64,000 nt of DNA from Igneacidithiobacillus copahuensis. GTDB lineage: Bacteria > Pseudomonadota > Gammaproteobacteria > Acidithiobacillales > Acidithiobacillaceae. The position numbers and the translations under genes are program-made. The stretch is from positions 1 to 64,000 of the forward strand of contig NZ_JAAXYO010000016.1 in NCBI RefSeq assembly GCF_018854015.1, read 5' to 3'. The notes below the pieces were generated by a model that worked only from the letters and a program-made list of their open reading frames with translations, ran no database searches and was not told the DNA's origin. Within the stretch, counting starts at the first letter, position 1. Each line of letters starts with the position of its first letter. This document shows, piece after piece, positions 17,153-26,850 of the stretch.

Positions 17153-19009
17153 TCAATGATTCTTGGGGCGACTCTGTCGCGCCCAGAGTTCGGCGTAGTG
17201 CCCGTTGGCCTGCAGCAACTGTTGATGATTGCCCATTTCCAGTACCTGCCCATCCGCCATCACAATGATGCGATCAAAGTGCGCTATGGTCGAAATACGA
17301 TGCGCGATAGAAATTACTGTTCGCCCCGCCATCAGTGCGTCGAGCTCTTGTTGAATCTCCTGTTCTGTTACCGAATCCAGCGCGGAAGTGGCCTCATCGA
17401 GAATGAGTATGGGGGCGTTCTTGAGAAAGACACGGGCGATGGCAATACGCTGCCGCTGCCCTCCAGACAACTTGATGCCTCGCTCCCCTACTTGCGCATC
17501 GAGCCCCCTCCGTCCTTGGGAGTCTACTAGGTCGAAAACAAAGGTATCAGCACGGGCCTTGCGCAACGCCTCCTCCACCTCTTCCCGCGAAGCGCTTTGC
17601 CGACCATAGCGAACATTGTCGAGAATGGATCGATGCAATAAGGACGTATCCTGCGAAACCACGCCAATATACTGGCGGAAACTTTCTTGCTGGAGCTCTC
17701 GAACATCCTGCTCATCCAGGAGAATGCGACCGGAATTGACGTCAAAAAAACGTAACAACAGGCTCACGAGCGTGGATTTCCCCGACCCAGAGGGGCCAAC
17801 TATAGCGACTCGCTCGCCCGGTGCGATGGTGATGGAAACATCGTCGATATGTTTGACCTCATCCACGGTCCCATCCTGTTGATGATAACTGAATGACACA
17901 CGATCAAAGACGATCCTACCTTCCCGAAACAGAAAAGGCTTTGCACCTGGCAGATCACCCATGACGCGCGGACGGTCGACAGACCGCATGCCGTCCTGGA
18001 CGGTCCCGATATTTTCAAAAATAGCGGAAAGATTGTTTGCCACCCACCCCGACATGTTGGCAATTTGCCAAACCAATGGTATAGCGGTTACCAAGATTCC
18101 TACCGAGATCATCCCCTCATGCCATAGCCATAGACCCACGCCGGTCGTACCACTCAGCAGTAGCGCATTGAGCATAGTCAGGGAGGTCATCCAGGTCGTG
18201 ACCATGCGTAGCGACGACCGAAAAGCGGAGGTATGTTTGGTCAGCGCCTCACGAACGAAGAGATCCTCGTCATCAGATTTGGCGAATAATTTGACCGTAT
18301 GGATATTGGTGTAACTATCAACAATAGCGCCGGTCAGGCCAGACCGAGCCTTGGAAAGTTGGTTAGACCGCTGCGTAAGACGGGGAATGAAAAACCACAT
18401 CAGTAGTCCATAAAAGACAAACCAGACAAATACTGGTAGCGACAACGTCCAACTTTGGCGGGCCAAAATGATGATGGAGCTCACGCCGTAAGTCAGCAGA
18501 TACCAGACGGCTGTCAGGGTTGCAACTGTACTTTCCCGAAGCGACGGCCCGGTCTGCATGACCCGGTTAGCGATGCGTCCGGCAAAATCATTCTGAAAAA
18601 ACCCCCAACCCTGGCGAATCAATCCGCGATGATTCTGCCACCGGATGAGGTTAGTGAAATTGGCGGCTATGCTTTGATTAGTGACCAAATCGTGAAACAA
18701 ATGAATGAATGGCCGCACAACAACAATGATGAAGCCCATGGCCAGGATAGCATGAAATTCACTGGTAGGCAGTCTATCTGCCTGCGCGTGTGCAACGTAG
18801 CCGGTTATCTTGCCAATAAAAATTGGAATGGATAGATCAACGATGGCAGTAATGAACCCTGCAACAAAAAGTAAGGCCATGGACCGTTGGACCTGAGAAA
18901 TATAATGCCAGTAGAATGCCCAAACCGCGCCCCGACTTTTCTGATCGAGAATTTCATGTGAATCATGATCCCGAAAAATATCAATCATCTTTTCGAATGT
19001 TTTGTACAT
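17153..19009 (-). CDS. ABC exporter, fused permease and ATPase
   Basis: 618 residues: six-helix ABC exporter membrane domain (about 40-330) then a nucleotide-binding domain with Walker A GPSGSGKST, signature LSGGQRQ, Walker B ILILDEATS and the H-loop IAHR. It is an MsbA/McjD-like half transporter that would act as a homodimer. There is no C39 peptidase domain. It is the last gene of the long minus-strand operon and lies 24 bp after a GNAT gene. In an importer/catabolic operon an exporter is unexpected: it could expel a product, give immunity, or secrete a synthesised ligand. The substrate is unknown. Confidence 0.88.
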   Translation of the reverse strand: MYKTFEKMIDIFRDHDSHEILDQKSRGAVWAFYWHYISQVQRSMALLFVAGFITAIVDLSIPIFIGKITGYVAHAQADRLPTSEFHAILAMGFIIVVVRPFIHLFHDLVTNQSIAANFTNLIRWQNHRGLIRQGWGFFQNDFAGRIANRVMQTGPSLRESTVATLTAVWYLLTYGVSSIIILARQSWTLSLPVFVWFVFYGLLMWFFIPRLTQRSNQLSKARSGLTGAIVDSYTNIHTVKLFAKSDDEDLFVREALTKHTSAFRSSLRMVTTWMTSLTMLNALLLSGTTGVGLWLWHEGMISVGILVTAIPLVWQIANMSGWVANNLSAIFENIGTVQDGMRSVDRPRVMGDLPGAKPFLFREGRIVFDRVSFSYHQQDGTVDEVKHIDDVSITIAPGERVAIVGPSGSGKSTLVSLLLRFFDVNSGRILLDEQDVRELQQESFRQYIGVVSQDTSLLHRSILDNVRYGRQSASREEVEEALRKARADTFVFDLVDSQGRRGLDAQVGERGIKLSGGQRQRIAIARVFLKNAPILILDEATSALDSVTEQEIQQELDALMAGRTVISIAHRISTIAHFDRIIVMADGQVLEMGNHQQLLQANGHYAELWARQSRPKNH

Positions 19010-19033
19010 TCAGTTCACCTATCCAGATTTTTT

Positions 19034-19486
19034 TCAGGAACTCCGAGAGTCTGCAGAGAGATACGAGCGCATGGTGACATGGGGGATACCCGCTTCCAGA
19101 AAAGTGAGGCCCTCCTGCTGATATCCAAGCGTGTGATAGAAATCGAGCGCGGACAATTGCGCGTGACACCAGACTGCGGACAACCCTCTGGCTCGAGCCA
19201 GGTCATGTACCGCATGCATCAACTGCGTTCCAATACCCTTTCGACGAAACTCGGGAAGCACGGCGACTCGCCCGACCTTACCCAGTAACCCGATATCCAG
19301 TCGCGCCGTACCGACTGCTTTATCCGCCTCAAACGCCAGAAAATGCAAACAACGGCTATCTCGGTCATCCATTTCCATACTTTCCGGGACCCCCTGCTCC
19401 GCTACAAAAACACAGATACGAATCTGTTCTATACAGCACCTGTCAGCGGAAAAATCTGCTTCCAGTACCCGAATTTTCATAATCAT
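19034..19486 (-). CDS. GNAT-family N-acyltransferase (YjcF/ElaA-like)
   Basis: 150-residue acetyl-CoA-dependent transferase. The acetyl-CoA-binding motif RRKGIGTQLM follows VGRVAVLPEF, and the N-terminus has RICVFVAEQGVPESMEMDDRD, the hallmark of the YjcF/ElaA group whose substrates are unknown. GAGGG precedes the ATG. It sits 24 bp after the second binding-protein gene and 24 bp before the exporter, so it may acylate a breakdown product or an exported molecule. Confidence 0.8.
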   Translation of the reverse strand: MIMKIRVLEADFSADRCCIEQIRICVFVAEQGVPESMEMDDRDSRCLHFLAFEADKAVGTARLDIGLLGKVGRVAVLPEFRRKGIGTQLMHAVHDLARARGLSAVWCHAQLSALDFYHTLGYQQEGLTFLEAGIPHVTMRSYLSADSRSS

Positions 19487-19510
19487 TGCACCCTCATAAG
19501 TGAGGCAGAG

Positions 19511-21148
19511 TTACTTGTTCCCTGGTACACAATCCACCGAATACAGGGCTTCCCGTACCTGCTCATGGCTGAGATCTTGGGAATATTTAACAATGTACTC
19601 AGGATATGGTAGAAATATTACCGGCTGCTGTTCATAAGCGTAATTTTCATATTGATACAGAAAATTGAGACCATTTTTTTCCGTACTATCACGAATCAAC
19701 TGATCCATAAGGGAATTACTGTAGCCACCATAATTCGTACCGCCATTGGTGTTGAAGATACCATCTCCACTTGGGTAATAATCCGGATTATAGGACCATA
19801 CAATCATGGAGGAATCCCATTTTCCCTTTGGATGCATTTTCGCCAGTTCGAGGTTAAACGGCATCATACGTAGCCGCAGGTCTACGCCAATCTTTTCCCA
19901 GTCCGATTGCAACAGTTCGGCGACCGCTACCAAAGTCTGGCTCGTATCCGGAACCATCATGGTAAAGCCCAGCCTATGACCATCTTTGAACCGAATCCCG
20001 CCCTTGCCCGTGCGCCAACCAGCTTCACGCAATAGCTCTTTGGCCTTTTCCGGTTGGAAGGCCAAATCAGGATACGCAACCAGGTGTTTCATTTCTGGAG
20101 ACAGATAGGTGTCAGGATTGGTTGGCACCGGATTAAAGCCAGGCACGCCCAACCCATGAAAGGCTACCTGGATGATCTGCTCTTGGTTGATAGCCAGGCT
20201 AAGAGCTTGTCGTACCCTGACATTTCGTAGAAAGGCGACGCTCGGGTTGGTAAAATTGAGAGCAATATAATTGAAGCCGTAGCCACCGTTACTCACGCAA
20301 GTCCTAAGATTATTTACCATGCCACGGGCTGCGTATAAATAATGGGGGATCATTCCAACCTGCAGTTTTCCAGACTTCAATGCCCAAAAGGCGTTAGCGT
20401 CCGAGGTGACCATCGTAAAAGAGAGAGTTCTGAGCGGAGGGCGTGATCCTGAATATTCAGGATTGCGGACGAAGCTGATATTTCTGCCAAGCGTGAAGCG
20501 CTGCAGTTTGTAAGGGCCATCGACGACAGTGACCATCGCCGGGTTGTCTTGCAGCCGGTACAGATCGTTCGTCGAATATGCCTTCCAGCGCCACGACGGA
20601 ATGGGAAATAATTGTGATAGTCCATTCAGCTCAAACCAAGTGGGATTTACCGGCCGCTTCAGGGTGATGATCAGCGTCCTCTGGTTGACCACCTTTGCAC
20701 TCTCGACAATATTGGGCATGCCTCCCATTCCTGCATTGGGGTATCGAACACCTGCTTTGCGTATCAGATGCAAGCAGGCAAGCGTGTCATTTGCGGTAAC
20801 CGTTCGCCCGTCAGACCATTTCCAGTTCTTGAGGTAGATGGTAAACGTTCTTCGATTGGCAGATACACTAACGCTTTTCGCAATGGATTCTTTCCAATCA
20901 ATTGTTAAATTTGTACCAATCCACAACAATGGCCTAAACATCAAAGAAATAATCTGCGCGTTGGCACTGGAGTCGTTATTTACTACTGGCAACAAGGAGT
21001 TGACGTTCATCGGTGGCGATAATCCAACCGAGGTTACCGTGGTCAAGGAGTGAGGCTCTGGCACCGCGGCCAAAATGCGGCCACTCGAAAAAAATAGAAC
21101 GCCTGCCATGGCAAGCGCGAAAATGGAAGAGGAAAGTCGAAGCACCAT
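19511..21148 (-). CDS. Peptide ABC transporter substrate-binding protein (second copy)
   Basis: 545-residue family 5 (OppA/DppA-type) periplasmic binding protein with a signal peptide (LALAMAGVLFFSSGRILAA type). Typical segments include KSVSVSANRRTFTIYLKNWKWSDG and VRQALSLAINQEQIIQ. It is a diverged paralogue of the binding protein at 27848-29488 (shared RPLLW, KWSDG, PVNPTWFELNGL/NPKWFELSGL), and is encoded after tldE. Two binding proteins feeding one OppBCDF complex would broaden the accepted ligands. No lipobox is visible, so it is probably soluble. Confidence 0.88.
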   Translation of the reverse strand: MVLRLSSSIFALAMAGVLFFSSGRILAAVPEPHSLTTVTSVGLSPPMNVNSLLPVVNNDSSANAQIISLMFRPLLWIGTNLTIDWKESIAKSVSVSANRRTFTIYLKNWKWSDGRTVTANDTLACLHLIRKAGVRYPNAGMGGMPNIVESAKVVNQRTLIITLKRPVNPTWFELNGLSQLFPIPSWRWKAYSTNDLYRLQDNPAMVTVVDGPYKLQRFTLGRNISFVRNPEYSGSRPPLRTLSFTMVTSDANAFWALKSGKLQVGMIPHYLYAARGMVNNLRTCVSNGGYGFNYIALNFTNPSVAFLRNVRVRQALSLAINQEQIIQVAFHGLGVPGFNPVPTNPDTYLSPEMKHLVAYPDLAFQPEKAKELLREAGWRTGKGGIRFKDGHRLGFTMMVPDTSQTLVAVAELLQSDWEKIGVDLRLRMMPFNLELAKMHPKGKWDSSMIVWSYNPDYYPSGDGIFNTNGGTNYGGYSNSLMDQLIRDSTEKNGLNFLYQYENYAYEQQPVIFLPYPEYIVKYSQDLSHEQVREALYSVDCVPGNK

Positions 21149-21164
21149 AGTTCCCGTCTTTAGC

Positions 21165-22475
21165 TCAGAGAGTGATGGTAACCGATGTCAGGACTCCCGG
21201 TACTTGGGTAGAGCCCCATCCACGCTGGCCGTAACTGTGCGTTTCTGGAAGAATGGCAACGCGCGCTCCCAGAGCTTCGAGATCCTCCCCCAACAGTCGA
21301 TATAGACTTGAATCCATGCGTGCCGGAGACAAAGGCCCCTGTAGCTCCCCGTTTTCTACCCAGAAACAATCATAACGGGTCATCGCGGTGACTCGACAAC
21401 TCTTGGGATCAGAAATGTTGGAATACCATACGCGACCGATGTACAAGCCCGTATGTATGCTACGTAATACTTCAAGATCATGCAGGCTGCCCTCGCGCAT
21501 AGACAGAGATTCGGGATAGCCAGAGCTGCTGTTGACGGAAGTGCCAAACTCGCGAGCAGATCGGGGGCTACGCAAGCTTTCTTGGGCTTTCCCGTCACAG
21601 ATGAGCGGGACCTCGCTGGGTAGCAGAAATCCTTCTGCCGTAAACATCGGAGCAGCGGCCGACTGGCGATTTTCCGACAGATATATTTGCGGTGACAATG
21701 CTTGTTCTTGTTGATAGAGCATCCACAGTGGGCTGCCACCTGACCGAATCGCTTCTATCGAAAAGCCATACCAACTTACGGTACCGAGCAATTCTGCGAT
21801 TGCTTCTGGGGAAAGCCATGCGCGATAGGTGCCGGGCTGCAGTGTGATCGCCGGGCGAGCCATGGTTTTCAGACTTTGCGCCATTGCCTGGATGTCGGCA
21901 ACCGCATCCTGCGTTTGGGGATCCTTGCGCACGCGCTTGACCGCGTTATGGTCCTTGTCGAATACACTCAAATCGGCGATCGTGCTGCCACCGCGATGGA
22001 TCAAACAATGACCCACACTGCTGCATACTGCGTAAATTTGGGGTCCGGAAAGCAGTATTCCAACCAGATCCTGATGATGGGCGGCATCACAATAGGTGTT
22101 TACCAGTGCTGCAAACCCCTCGAACTCGTAGGTTGATCCCGTGGTCTCCCGCCGCGGACACGTATCCAGGTGGCACCAAGGGTCTTCAGGCACATGCGGC
22201 AGGTCTTTGCGCAGGGTCTCGACCATAGCTTTCAGTGCATCAGAATCGGGTAGATCACCCTCCATGGTCAAACTCAGCAGCGACTGACCAACAGCCAAGG
22301 TGAGGGTCAAGCTTTCCTGGTGAATCCCGCCACTCTGATTGACTTTAGCCTGAGTTAGCCGAGCGTACTGCGTCTCTTCGGCATAAAACTCCACATAGAG
22401 GCGTTCATCATGATGCGCCAACTGGGAAAGGGCATCTGGCAGTGCCTGCAGAAAACTTTCTATTCTTTCGTTCAT
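21165..22475 (-). CDS. TldE/PmbA-like subunit of metallopeptidase TldD/E
   Basis: About 436 residues. The C-terminal half has the PmbA/TldE-like barrel features (GSTIADLSV-like region earlier, SSGYPESLSMREGSLHDLEVLRSIHTGLYI, then SDPKSCRVTAMTRYDCFWVENGEL). It lacks the HExxxH zinc motif, as expected for the non-catalytic partner. Its ATG overlaps the TldD stop by 4 bases (ATGA), so equimolar synthesis is likely. The E. coli TldD/E heterodimer degrades unfolded linear peptides inside a chamber and matures microcin B17. Divergence is strong, so assignment relies on context and motifs. Confidence 0.75.
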   Translation of the reverse strand: MNERIESFLQALPDALSQLAHHDERLYVEFYAEETQYARLTQAKVNQSGGIHQESLTLTLAVGQSLLSLTMEGDLPDSDALKAMVETLRKDLPHVPEDPWCHLDTCPRRETTGSTYEFEGFAALVNTYCDAAHHQDLVGILLSGPQIYAVCSSVGHCLIHRGGSTIADLSVFDKDHNAVKRVRKDPQTQDAVADIQAMAQSLKTMARPAITLQPGTYRAWLSPEAIAELLGTVSWYGFSIEAIRSGGSPLWMLYQQEQALSPQIYLSENRQSAAAPMFTAEGFLLPSEVPLICDGKAQESLRSPRSAREFGTSVNSSSGYPESLSMREGSLHDLEVLRSIHTGLYIGRVWYSNISDPKSCRVTAMTRYDCFWVENGELQGPLSPARMDSSLYRLLGEDLEALGARVAILPETHSYGQRGWGSTQVPGVLTSVTITL

Positions 22476-23923
22476 GCGGCACCACCGAAGATTTCGATAT
22501 TTCGGAACAGACACGCTGGTGACGCATGTCCCACCGTTATCGCCTGATTTGGCTCTCCCTTGCCACAATTCGCCGCTCCACCGATACGATAGGTTTCGCG
22601 ATTGCCAACTGCGCTCAGACTATTCCAGAAAGGTAACGTCCGTCCGCGATAATTCGGATTCTTTACCCATCCGCCTAGCGTCCCATTGACGATGAGCCGG
22701 CCCCACTCACAGCCAAACTGAAATTTGTCCCGCCGTTGATCAATGGACCAGGAGCGATTCTCATCCATCCATACACCGTGTTCGACCGAAGCGATCATCG
22801 CCTCCAAGGACTCTTCTCCTGGTTCCATATTCACATTTGCCATTCGGTCGATAGGAGGCCGCAATGGATCACATATGCGACTACAGGCCAACGCGGAAAA
22901 ATTTGATCGAGCTGCTGAGCGAGCACCACCTAGGGGGCGCTGTAGGATTCCGTCGCGAATCAGATGCTCTCTCTGGGCAGATGTTCCTTCATCATCAAAG
23001 GCAAACCCCGCCAATTCACCCGCCTCATAGGGGTCAAAAACGACGTTCAGCAGGGGGCTTCCGTATTGTAGACTGCCGAAATCCTCCGGCGTCACGAAAC
23101 TCCACCCGGCGTAATTTCTCTCATCACCAAGGATGCGGTCTAGTTCCAGAGGATGCCCAATGCTTTCATGAATTTGCAGGGTCATTTGCGCTGGCGATAA
23201 CAATAGGTCCAAGCATCCACTGGGACATTCTGGCGCATGCAACAATTCTACGGCTTCGTTGGTCAGGCGAGTCGCGGTCGCGGTCGTGAACTTTGCCTCT
23301 TGTAAATAGGAAAAAGTCATCGCTCCCTGCATAGAGGGGCTGAAACTTCGCCGCTGGACCTGGCTTCCATCGCTGGCGGTCACATCCAGGTATGGCAAAC
23401 AAAGAGAAGTCTCCTGCCGTTGCTCGGCGCCAGCGCAGTGGAGGAAATAGCGTTGCCGCAAGATACTGGTAAGCACGATTTCCCGATCACTGATGCGTGG
23501 GTCGATCTGCGTCGCCGCATCGAGAGCGCGCAAATATTCATATCGCTCTGCCAGCGACAACTCCTGGCCCGCCGGCAATTGCCAAACGCCCTTTGCAACC
23601 GGCATTGGCCATTGGTCGCGGTCGAGCAAACGAGATGGTGACAGTGCCTCAGCGCGCTGCTCAGCTGCAAGAATAGCCTTGCGCAGCCCTCTCTCCGAAA
23701 GATCGGTAGTCGAGGCATAGCTCACATTTTGTCCTACACCCAGGGTGAGTAAGGCGGCGCGCAATCGCTGACGAGCGGGGGCGACCGGCGACCCGCGCTG
23801 GACTGCCGTGCTGAGCTGGTCGCGGTCCTCTAGCAGAATCGACCAATACGGCAGGTGACGAAGCAGATCCGCAGCCCGACCGGCAATCACACGAAGATCA
23901 TCATTGAGGAAGGAGGAAGACAT
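22472..23923 (-). CDS. TldD-like zinc metallopeptidase subunit
   Basis: 483 residues from an ATG with GGAGAAC just upstream. The catalytic motif HESIGH (H252, E253, H257) lies in IHESIGHPLELDRILGDERNYAG, matching TldD. A Cys near the C-terminus (AANCGKGEPNQ) fits the third zinc ligand. Cytoplasmic peptidase acting with the adjacent TldE. It lies 8 bp after oppF, so peptides brought in by the Opp transporter would meet this protease directly. It diverges from housekeeping TldD, indicating a dedicated paralogue. Confidence 0.85.
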   Translation of the reverse strand: MSSSFLNDDLRVIAGRAADLLRHLPYWSILLEDRDQLSTAVQRGSPVAPARQRLRAALLTLGVGQNVSYASTTDLSERGLRKAILAAEQRAEALSPSRLLDRDQWPMPVAKGVWQLPAGQELSLAERYEYLRALDAATQIDPRISDREIVLTSILRQRYFLHCAGAEQRQETSLCLPYLDVTASDGSQVQRRSFSPSMQGAMTFSYLQEAKFTTATATRLTNEAVELLHAPECPSGCLDLLLSPAQMTLQIHESIGHPLELDRILGDERNYAGWSFVTPEDFGSLQYGSPLLNVVFDPYEAGELAGFAFDDEGTSAQREHLIRDGILQRPLGGARSAARSNFSALACSRICDPLRPPIDRMANVNMEPGEESLEAMIASVEHGVWMDENRSWSIDQRRDKFQFGCEWGRLIVNGTLGGWVKNPNYRGRTLPFWNSLSAVGNRETYRIGGAANCGKGEPNQAITVGHASPACLFRNIEIFGGAA

Positions 23924-23931
23924 TTGTTCTC

Positions 23932-24939
23932 CTAGGGTGCGGCATAGGACGGCGTCCCATTGACGGACACCAGCGGAAAATGGCAAGCGACCTGCTGCCC
24001 ATCGGCAACGGCACGCAGGGCCGGGCGTTCTGCAGCACAGATCGGTTCTGCCTGCGGACAGCGCGTGTGGAACGCACAACCGGAGGGCGGGTTGACTGGT
24101 GAGGGCGGTTCTCCTGTGGGCGGAGGCAAATGCGGGGTTTCCGCTTGCCGCACCATTGGCGGCAGGGCATCCAATAACGATGCGGTATAGGGATGGGCCG
24201 GGCTGTTAACCAGCCTGGCCGTGGGCGCGATTTCCACGATCCGGCCCAAATACAAGACGACGATATTCTGCGCGAGGTACGAAACCGCCCCGAGATCGTG
24301 ACTGATGAACACATAACTCAGACCCATCTCACGCTGCAAATCCTGCAGGAGGTTCAGAATTCGCGCTTGCATCGATACGTCGAGACCCGAAGTCGGTTCG
24401 TCCAACACCAACAACTGTGGCTGCGTGGTCAATGCCCGGGCAATGGCGATGCGCTGCCGTTGCCCACCGGAATACTGTCCGGGATAGCGGTTCATCGCAA
24501 GCCGATCCAAGCCCATTCGTTCAAGAAGCATCGCTGCCCGCTCCCGACGTGAGCGCGTCGTTCCCAGTCGCTGCAACAGCAGCGGCTCCATGATGATTTG
24601 ACCAACGGTCATGCGGGCGTTCATCGAATCAAACGGATCCTGGAAGACCATCTGCATCTGTTGCCGGAATGGACGCATCTGTCGCTCTGCCAGGCTGGTG
24701 AGGTCGGTTCCATCGAAATGAACCGAGCCTGCCGTCGGTCTGACCAGATGCAAAATGGCACGGCCCAAGGTGCTTTTTCCTGAGCCTGACTCGCCGATCA
24801 GGCCCACGGTTTGGCCTTTCTCCAAGCCAAAATTGATATCGCTCAGCGCATGGATAGTGCCCTGACTCTGACGCAATAGTCCACCTTCGCCTAGCTTGAA
24901 ACTGACATCGAGATTTTTGACTTCCAGCCAAGCGCTCAT
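23932..24939 (-). CDS. oppF: Oligopeptide ABC transporter ATPase OppF-like
   Basis: 335-residue ATPase. Walker A GESGSGKSTLGRA, signature YSGGQRQRIAIARAL, Walker B LLVLDEPTSGLD. The C-terminal Opp/Dpp extension carries GCAFHTRCPQAEPIC and a later Cys (VACHF), the four-Cys cluster typical of this subgroup. The start codon overlaps the oppD stop by 4 bases. Together with OppD it powers peptide import through OppBC. Confidence 0.92.
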   Translation of the reverse strand: MSAWLEVKNLDVSFKLGEGGLLRQSQGTIHALSDINFGLEKGQTVGLIGESGSGKSTLGRAILHLVRPTAGSVHFDGTDLTSLAERQMRPFRQQMQMVFQDPFDSMNARMTVGQIIMEPLLLQRLGTTRSRRERAAMLLERMGLDRLAMNRYPGQYSGGQRQRIAIARALTTQPQLLVLDEPTSGLDVSMQARILNLLQDLQREMGLSYVFISHDLGAVSYLAQNIVVLYLGRIVEIAPTARLVNSPAHPYTASLLDALPPMVRQAETPHLPPPTGEPPSPVNPPSGCAFHTRCPQAEPICAAERPALRAVADGQQVACHFPLVSVNGTPSYAAP

Positions 24940-25937
24940 ACCGCACCCCCAACAGGATGGAAGCAGTAGAAATGATGCGCATCACCAGTCTTGGGTGGAT
25001 AACGTACCAAGCACTCCTCGGTGCGGTATGCACAACGATCGGCAAAGCGACATCCGACCGGGAAAGCCTGTGGGCGCGGCGGTAAGCCATCGATATCCGT
25101 GAGCCTCTCTCCCTGATGCAGCAAACGGGGAATGGCATGCAAAAGTGCCTGACTGTAAGGATGCCGGGGAGATCGAAAAAACTCGTCCGCGGATCCTTGC
25201 TCAACAGTCTTACCGGCGTATAGCACCATCACCTTGTGGGCATATTCAGCCACGAGAGAGAGATCATGGGTAATAAAAATCACCGCCATTCCTTGTTCTT
25301 CTTGCAGGCGCTGGATCAGTCGAAGAATCTGGGCCTGATTGATCACGTCCAGGGCAGTGGTAGGCTCATCTGCAATCAGAAGACGCGGATTGCACGCCAG
25401 GGCCATCGCAATCATCACGCGTTGTCGCATTCCCCCAGAAAACTGATGCGGGTAGTCGTCGAGCCGCTTTTCCGCGTCCGGGACACCGACCTCACGCAGC
25501 AACTGCAAGGCATGTTCCCGCGCTGCCGAATCTGACGCGCCGCAGTAGAGCCGATAAGGTTCGGCAATCTGCTGAACAACGGTCATACTCGGATTCAGGG
25601 AGGAAAGGGGATTTTGAAACACCATTCCCATCTCCTGACCACGGGTCTGGCGCAATGCCCCAGAGGAGAGCTGCGTCATCTCGGTAGCACCCAGGCGAAT
25701 CGATCCTCCACTGACTCTACCGCCCCAGGGAAGCAGACCCATCAGGGCAGCGGCCGTTATCGACTTTCCCGAACCAGATTCACCCACCAGTCCCAAGGTT
25801 TCACCTGGCGCCACGTCAAAATTGAGCGAGTCGATGACATTGAATGACTTTCGTCCCCGACCGAAGGTTACGGTCAGATCGCGTACTACCAATCCTGCAT
25901 CGGTCCGCAAATTCTTGCCCTTTCCTTGTCGTTCCAT
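24936..25937 (-). CDS. oppD: Oligopeptide ABC transporter ATPase OppD-like
   Basis: 333-residue ATPase partner of OppF: Walker A GESGSGKSITAA, Q-loop VFQNPLSSLNP, signature FSGGMRQRVMIAMAL, Walker B LLIADEPTTALD, and the C-terminal GCRFADRCAYRTEEC plus YCF four-Cys cluster. The ATG at 25937 has GGAGGG upstream and is separated by one base from the oppC stop. An in-frame earlier start inside oppC was rejected. Confidence 0.92.
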   Translation of the reverse strand: MERQGKGKNLRTDAGLVVRDLTVTFGRGRKSFNVIDSLNFDVAPGETLGLVGESGSGKSITAAALMGLLPWGGRVSGGSIRLGATEMTQLSSGALRQTRGQEMGMVFQNPLSSLNPSMTVVQQIAEPYRLYCGASDSAAREHALQLLREVGVPDAEKRLDDYPHQFSGGMRQRVMIAMALACNPRLLIADEPTTALDVINQAQILRLIQRLQEEQGMAVIFITHDLSLVAEYAHKVMVLYAGKTVEQGSADEFFRSPRHPYSQALLHAIPRLLHQGERLTDIDGLPPRPQAFPVGCRFADRCAYRTEECLVRYPPKTGDAHHFYCFHPVGGAV

Positions 25938-25938
25938 A

Positions 25939-26850
25939 TCAACGACCCTCCAGGCGGGCAAGCAAGCCCTGCCCCAAGACGTTCATCGCCACGATCGCCA
26001 AAAAGATCGCGACACCGGGGAAGACGATCAGCCACCAAGGACCAACGATTACCAGCTGTAGACCATCATTGAGCAACCCGCCCCAAGAGGCGTGTGGCGG
26101 CTGGATTCCGAGGCCCAGAAAGGACAGACCGGAGAGTGCCAGAATCAGGTCAGCCACCATGAACGTTGCATTGACGATCAGGATTGGCAACATGGAGCGC
26201 ATGAGATGAGTGCGTGCCACATAGAAACTGCTCGCGCCAAATTGACGCGCGGCAAGCACATAGTCCCTTTCCTTATAGGCCAGAGCCTCATTGCGCACGA
26301 TACGAGCCAATCCCGGCCACGACAGGCATCCCAAGACCAGAATCAGACTCGTGGTATTCAACGGAACGATCGCGGCAAAGAATATCATCAGGACGATGCC
26401 AGGCAAGGCGAGAAGTGCATCCAGCAGGCGCATCAGTACCTTGTCCAGCCAGCGCGGGCTCATGGCGGCGGACATTCCGTACAGGATTCCGAGGAACATG
26501 GCGATCACTGAACCTAGCAAGCCGACCTCCAGGGTGGCTTTGCCGCCGTCCATCATGCGTGCCAGCATGTTCCGGCCCAGATCGTCTGTGCCAAAGGGAT
26601 ATTGCCAGCAGGGGGCGACCAAGAGGTGATTGGCATGAATGGTCAGCGGGCTGGCGGTATAGAGCACGGGTCCAAGCCAGGAAAAGAGTATCAGTAGCGC
26701 AAACAGGCCGAGACCGGTCCAGGTCATCGGGTGACTGTACTGACCCACCCAGTGCTGCAAAGAATCGGTCCACAGCCGGGTAAACATCCCGGGAATGGGT
26801 CTGGCCACCAAGCTATTGTTTACGTTCACATCCGTCGGACTACTACTCAT
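25939..26850 (-). CDS. oppC: Oligopeptide ABC transporter permease OppC-like
   Basis: 303 residues. An N-terminal cytoplasmic stretch and first helix are followed by the OppC_N-like segment ending with PFGTDDLGRNMLARMMDGGKATLEVGLLG, then five helices with the EAA-type loop RNEALAYKERDYVLAARQFGASSFYVARTHLM, and the LSGLSFLGLGIQPPHASWGGLL signature of OppC/DppC. It overlaps oppB by 8 bases. Inner membrane. Confidence 0.93.
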   Translation of the reverse strand: MSSSPTDVNVNNSLVARPIPGMFTRLWTDSLQHWVGQYSHPMTWTGLGLFALLILFSWLGPVLYTASPLTIHANHLLVAPCWQYPFGTDDLGRNMLARMMDGGKATLEVGLLGSVIAMFLGILYGMSAAMSPRWLDKVLMRLLDALLALPGIVLMIFFAAIVPLNTTSLILVLGCLSWPGLARIVRNEALAYKERDYVLAARQFGASSFYVARTHLMRSMLPILIVNATFMVADLILALSGLSFLGLGIQPPHASWGGLLNDGLQLVIVGPWWLIVFPGVAIFLAIVAMNVLGQGLLARLEGR

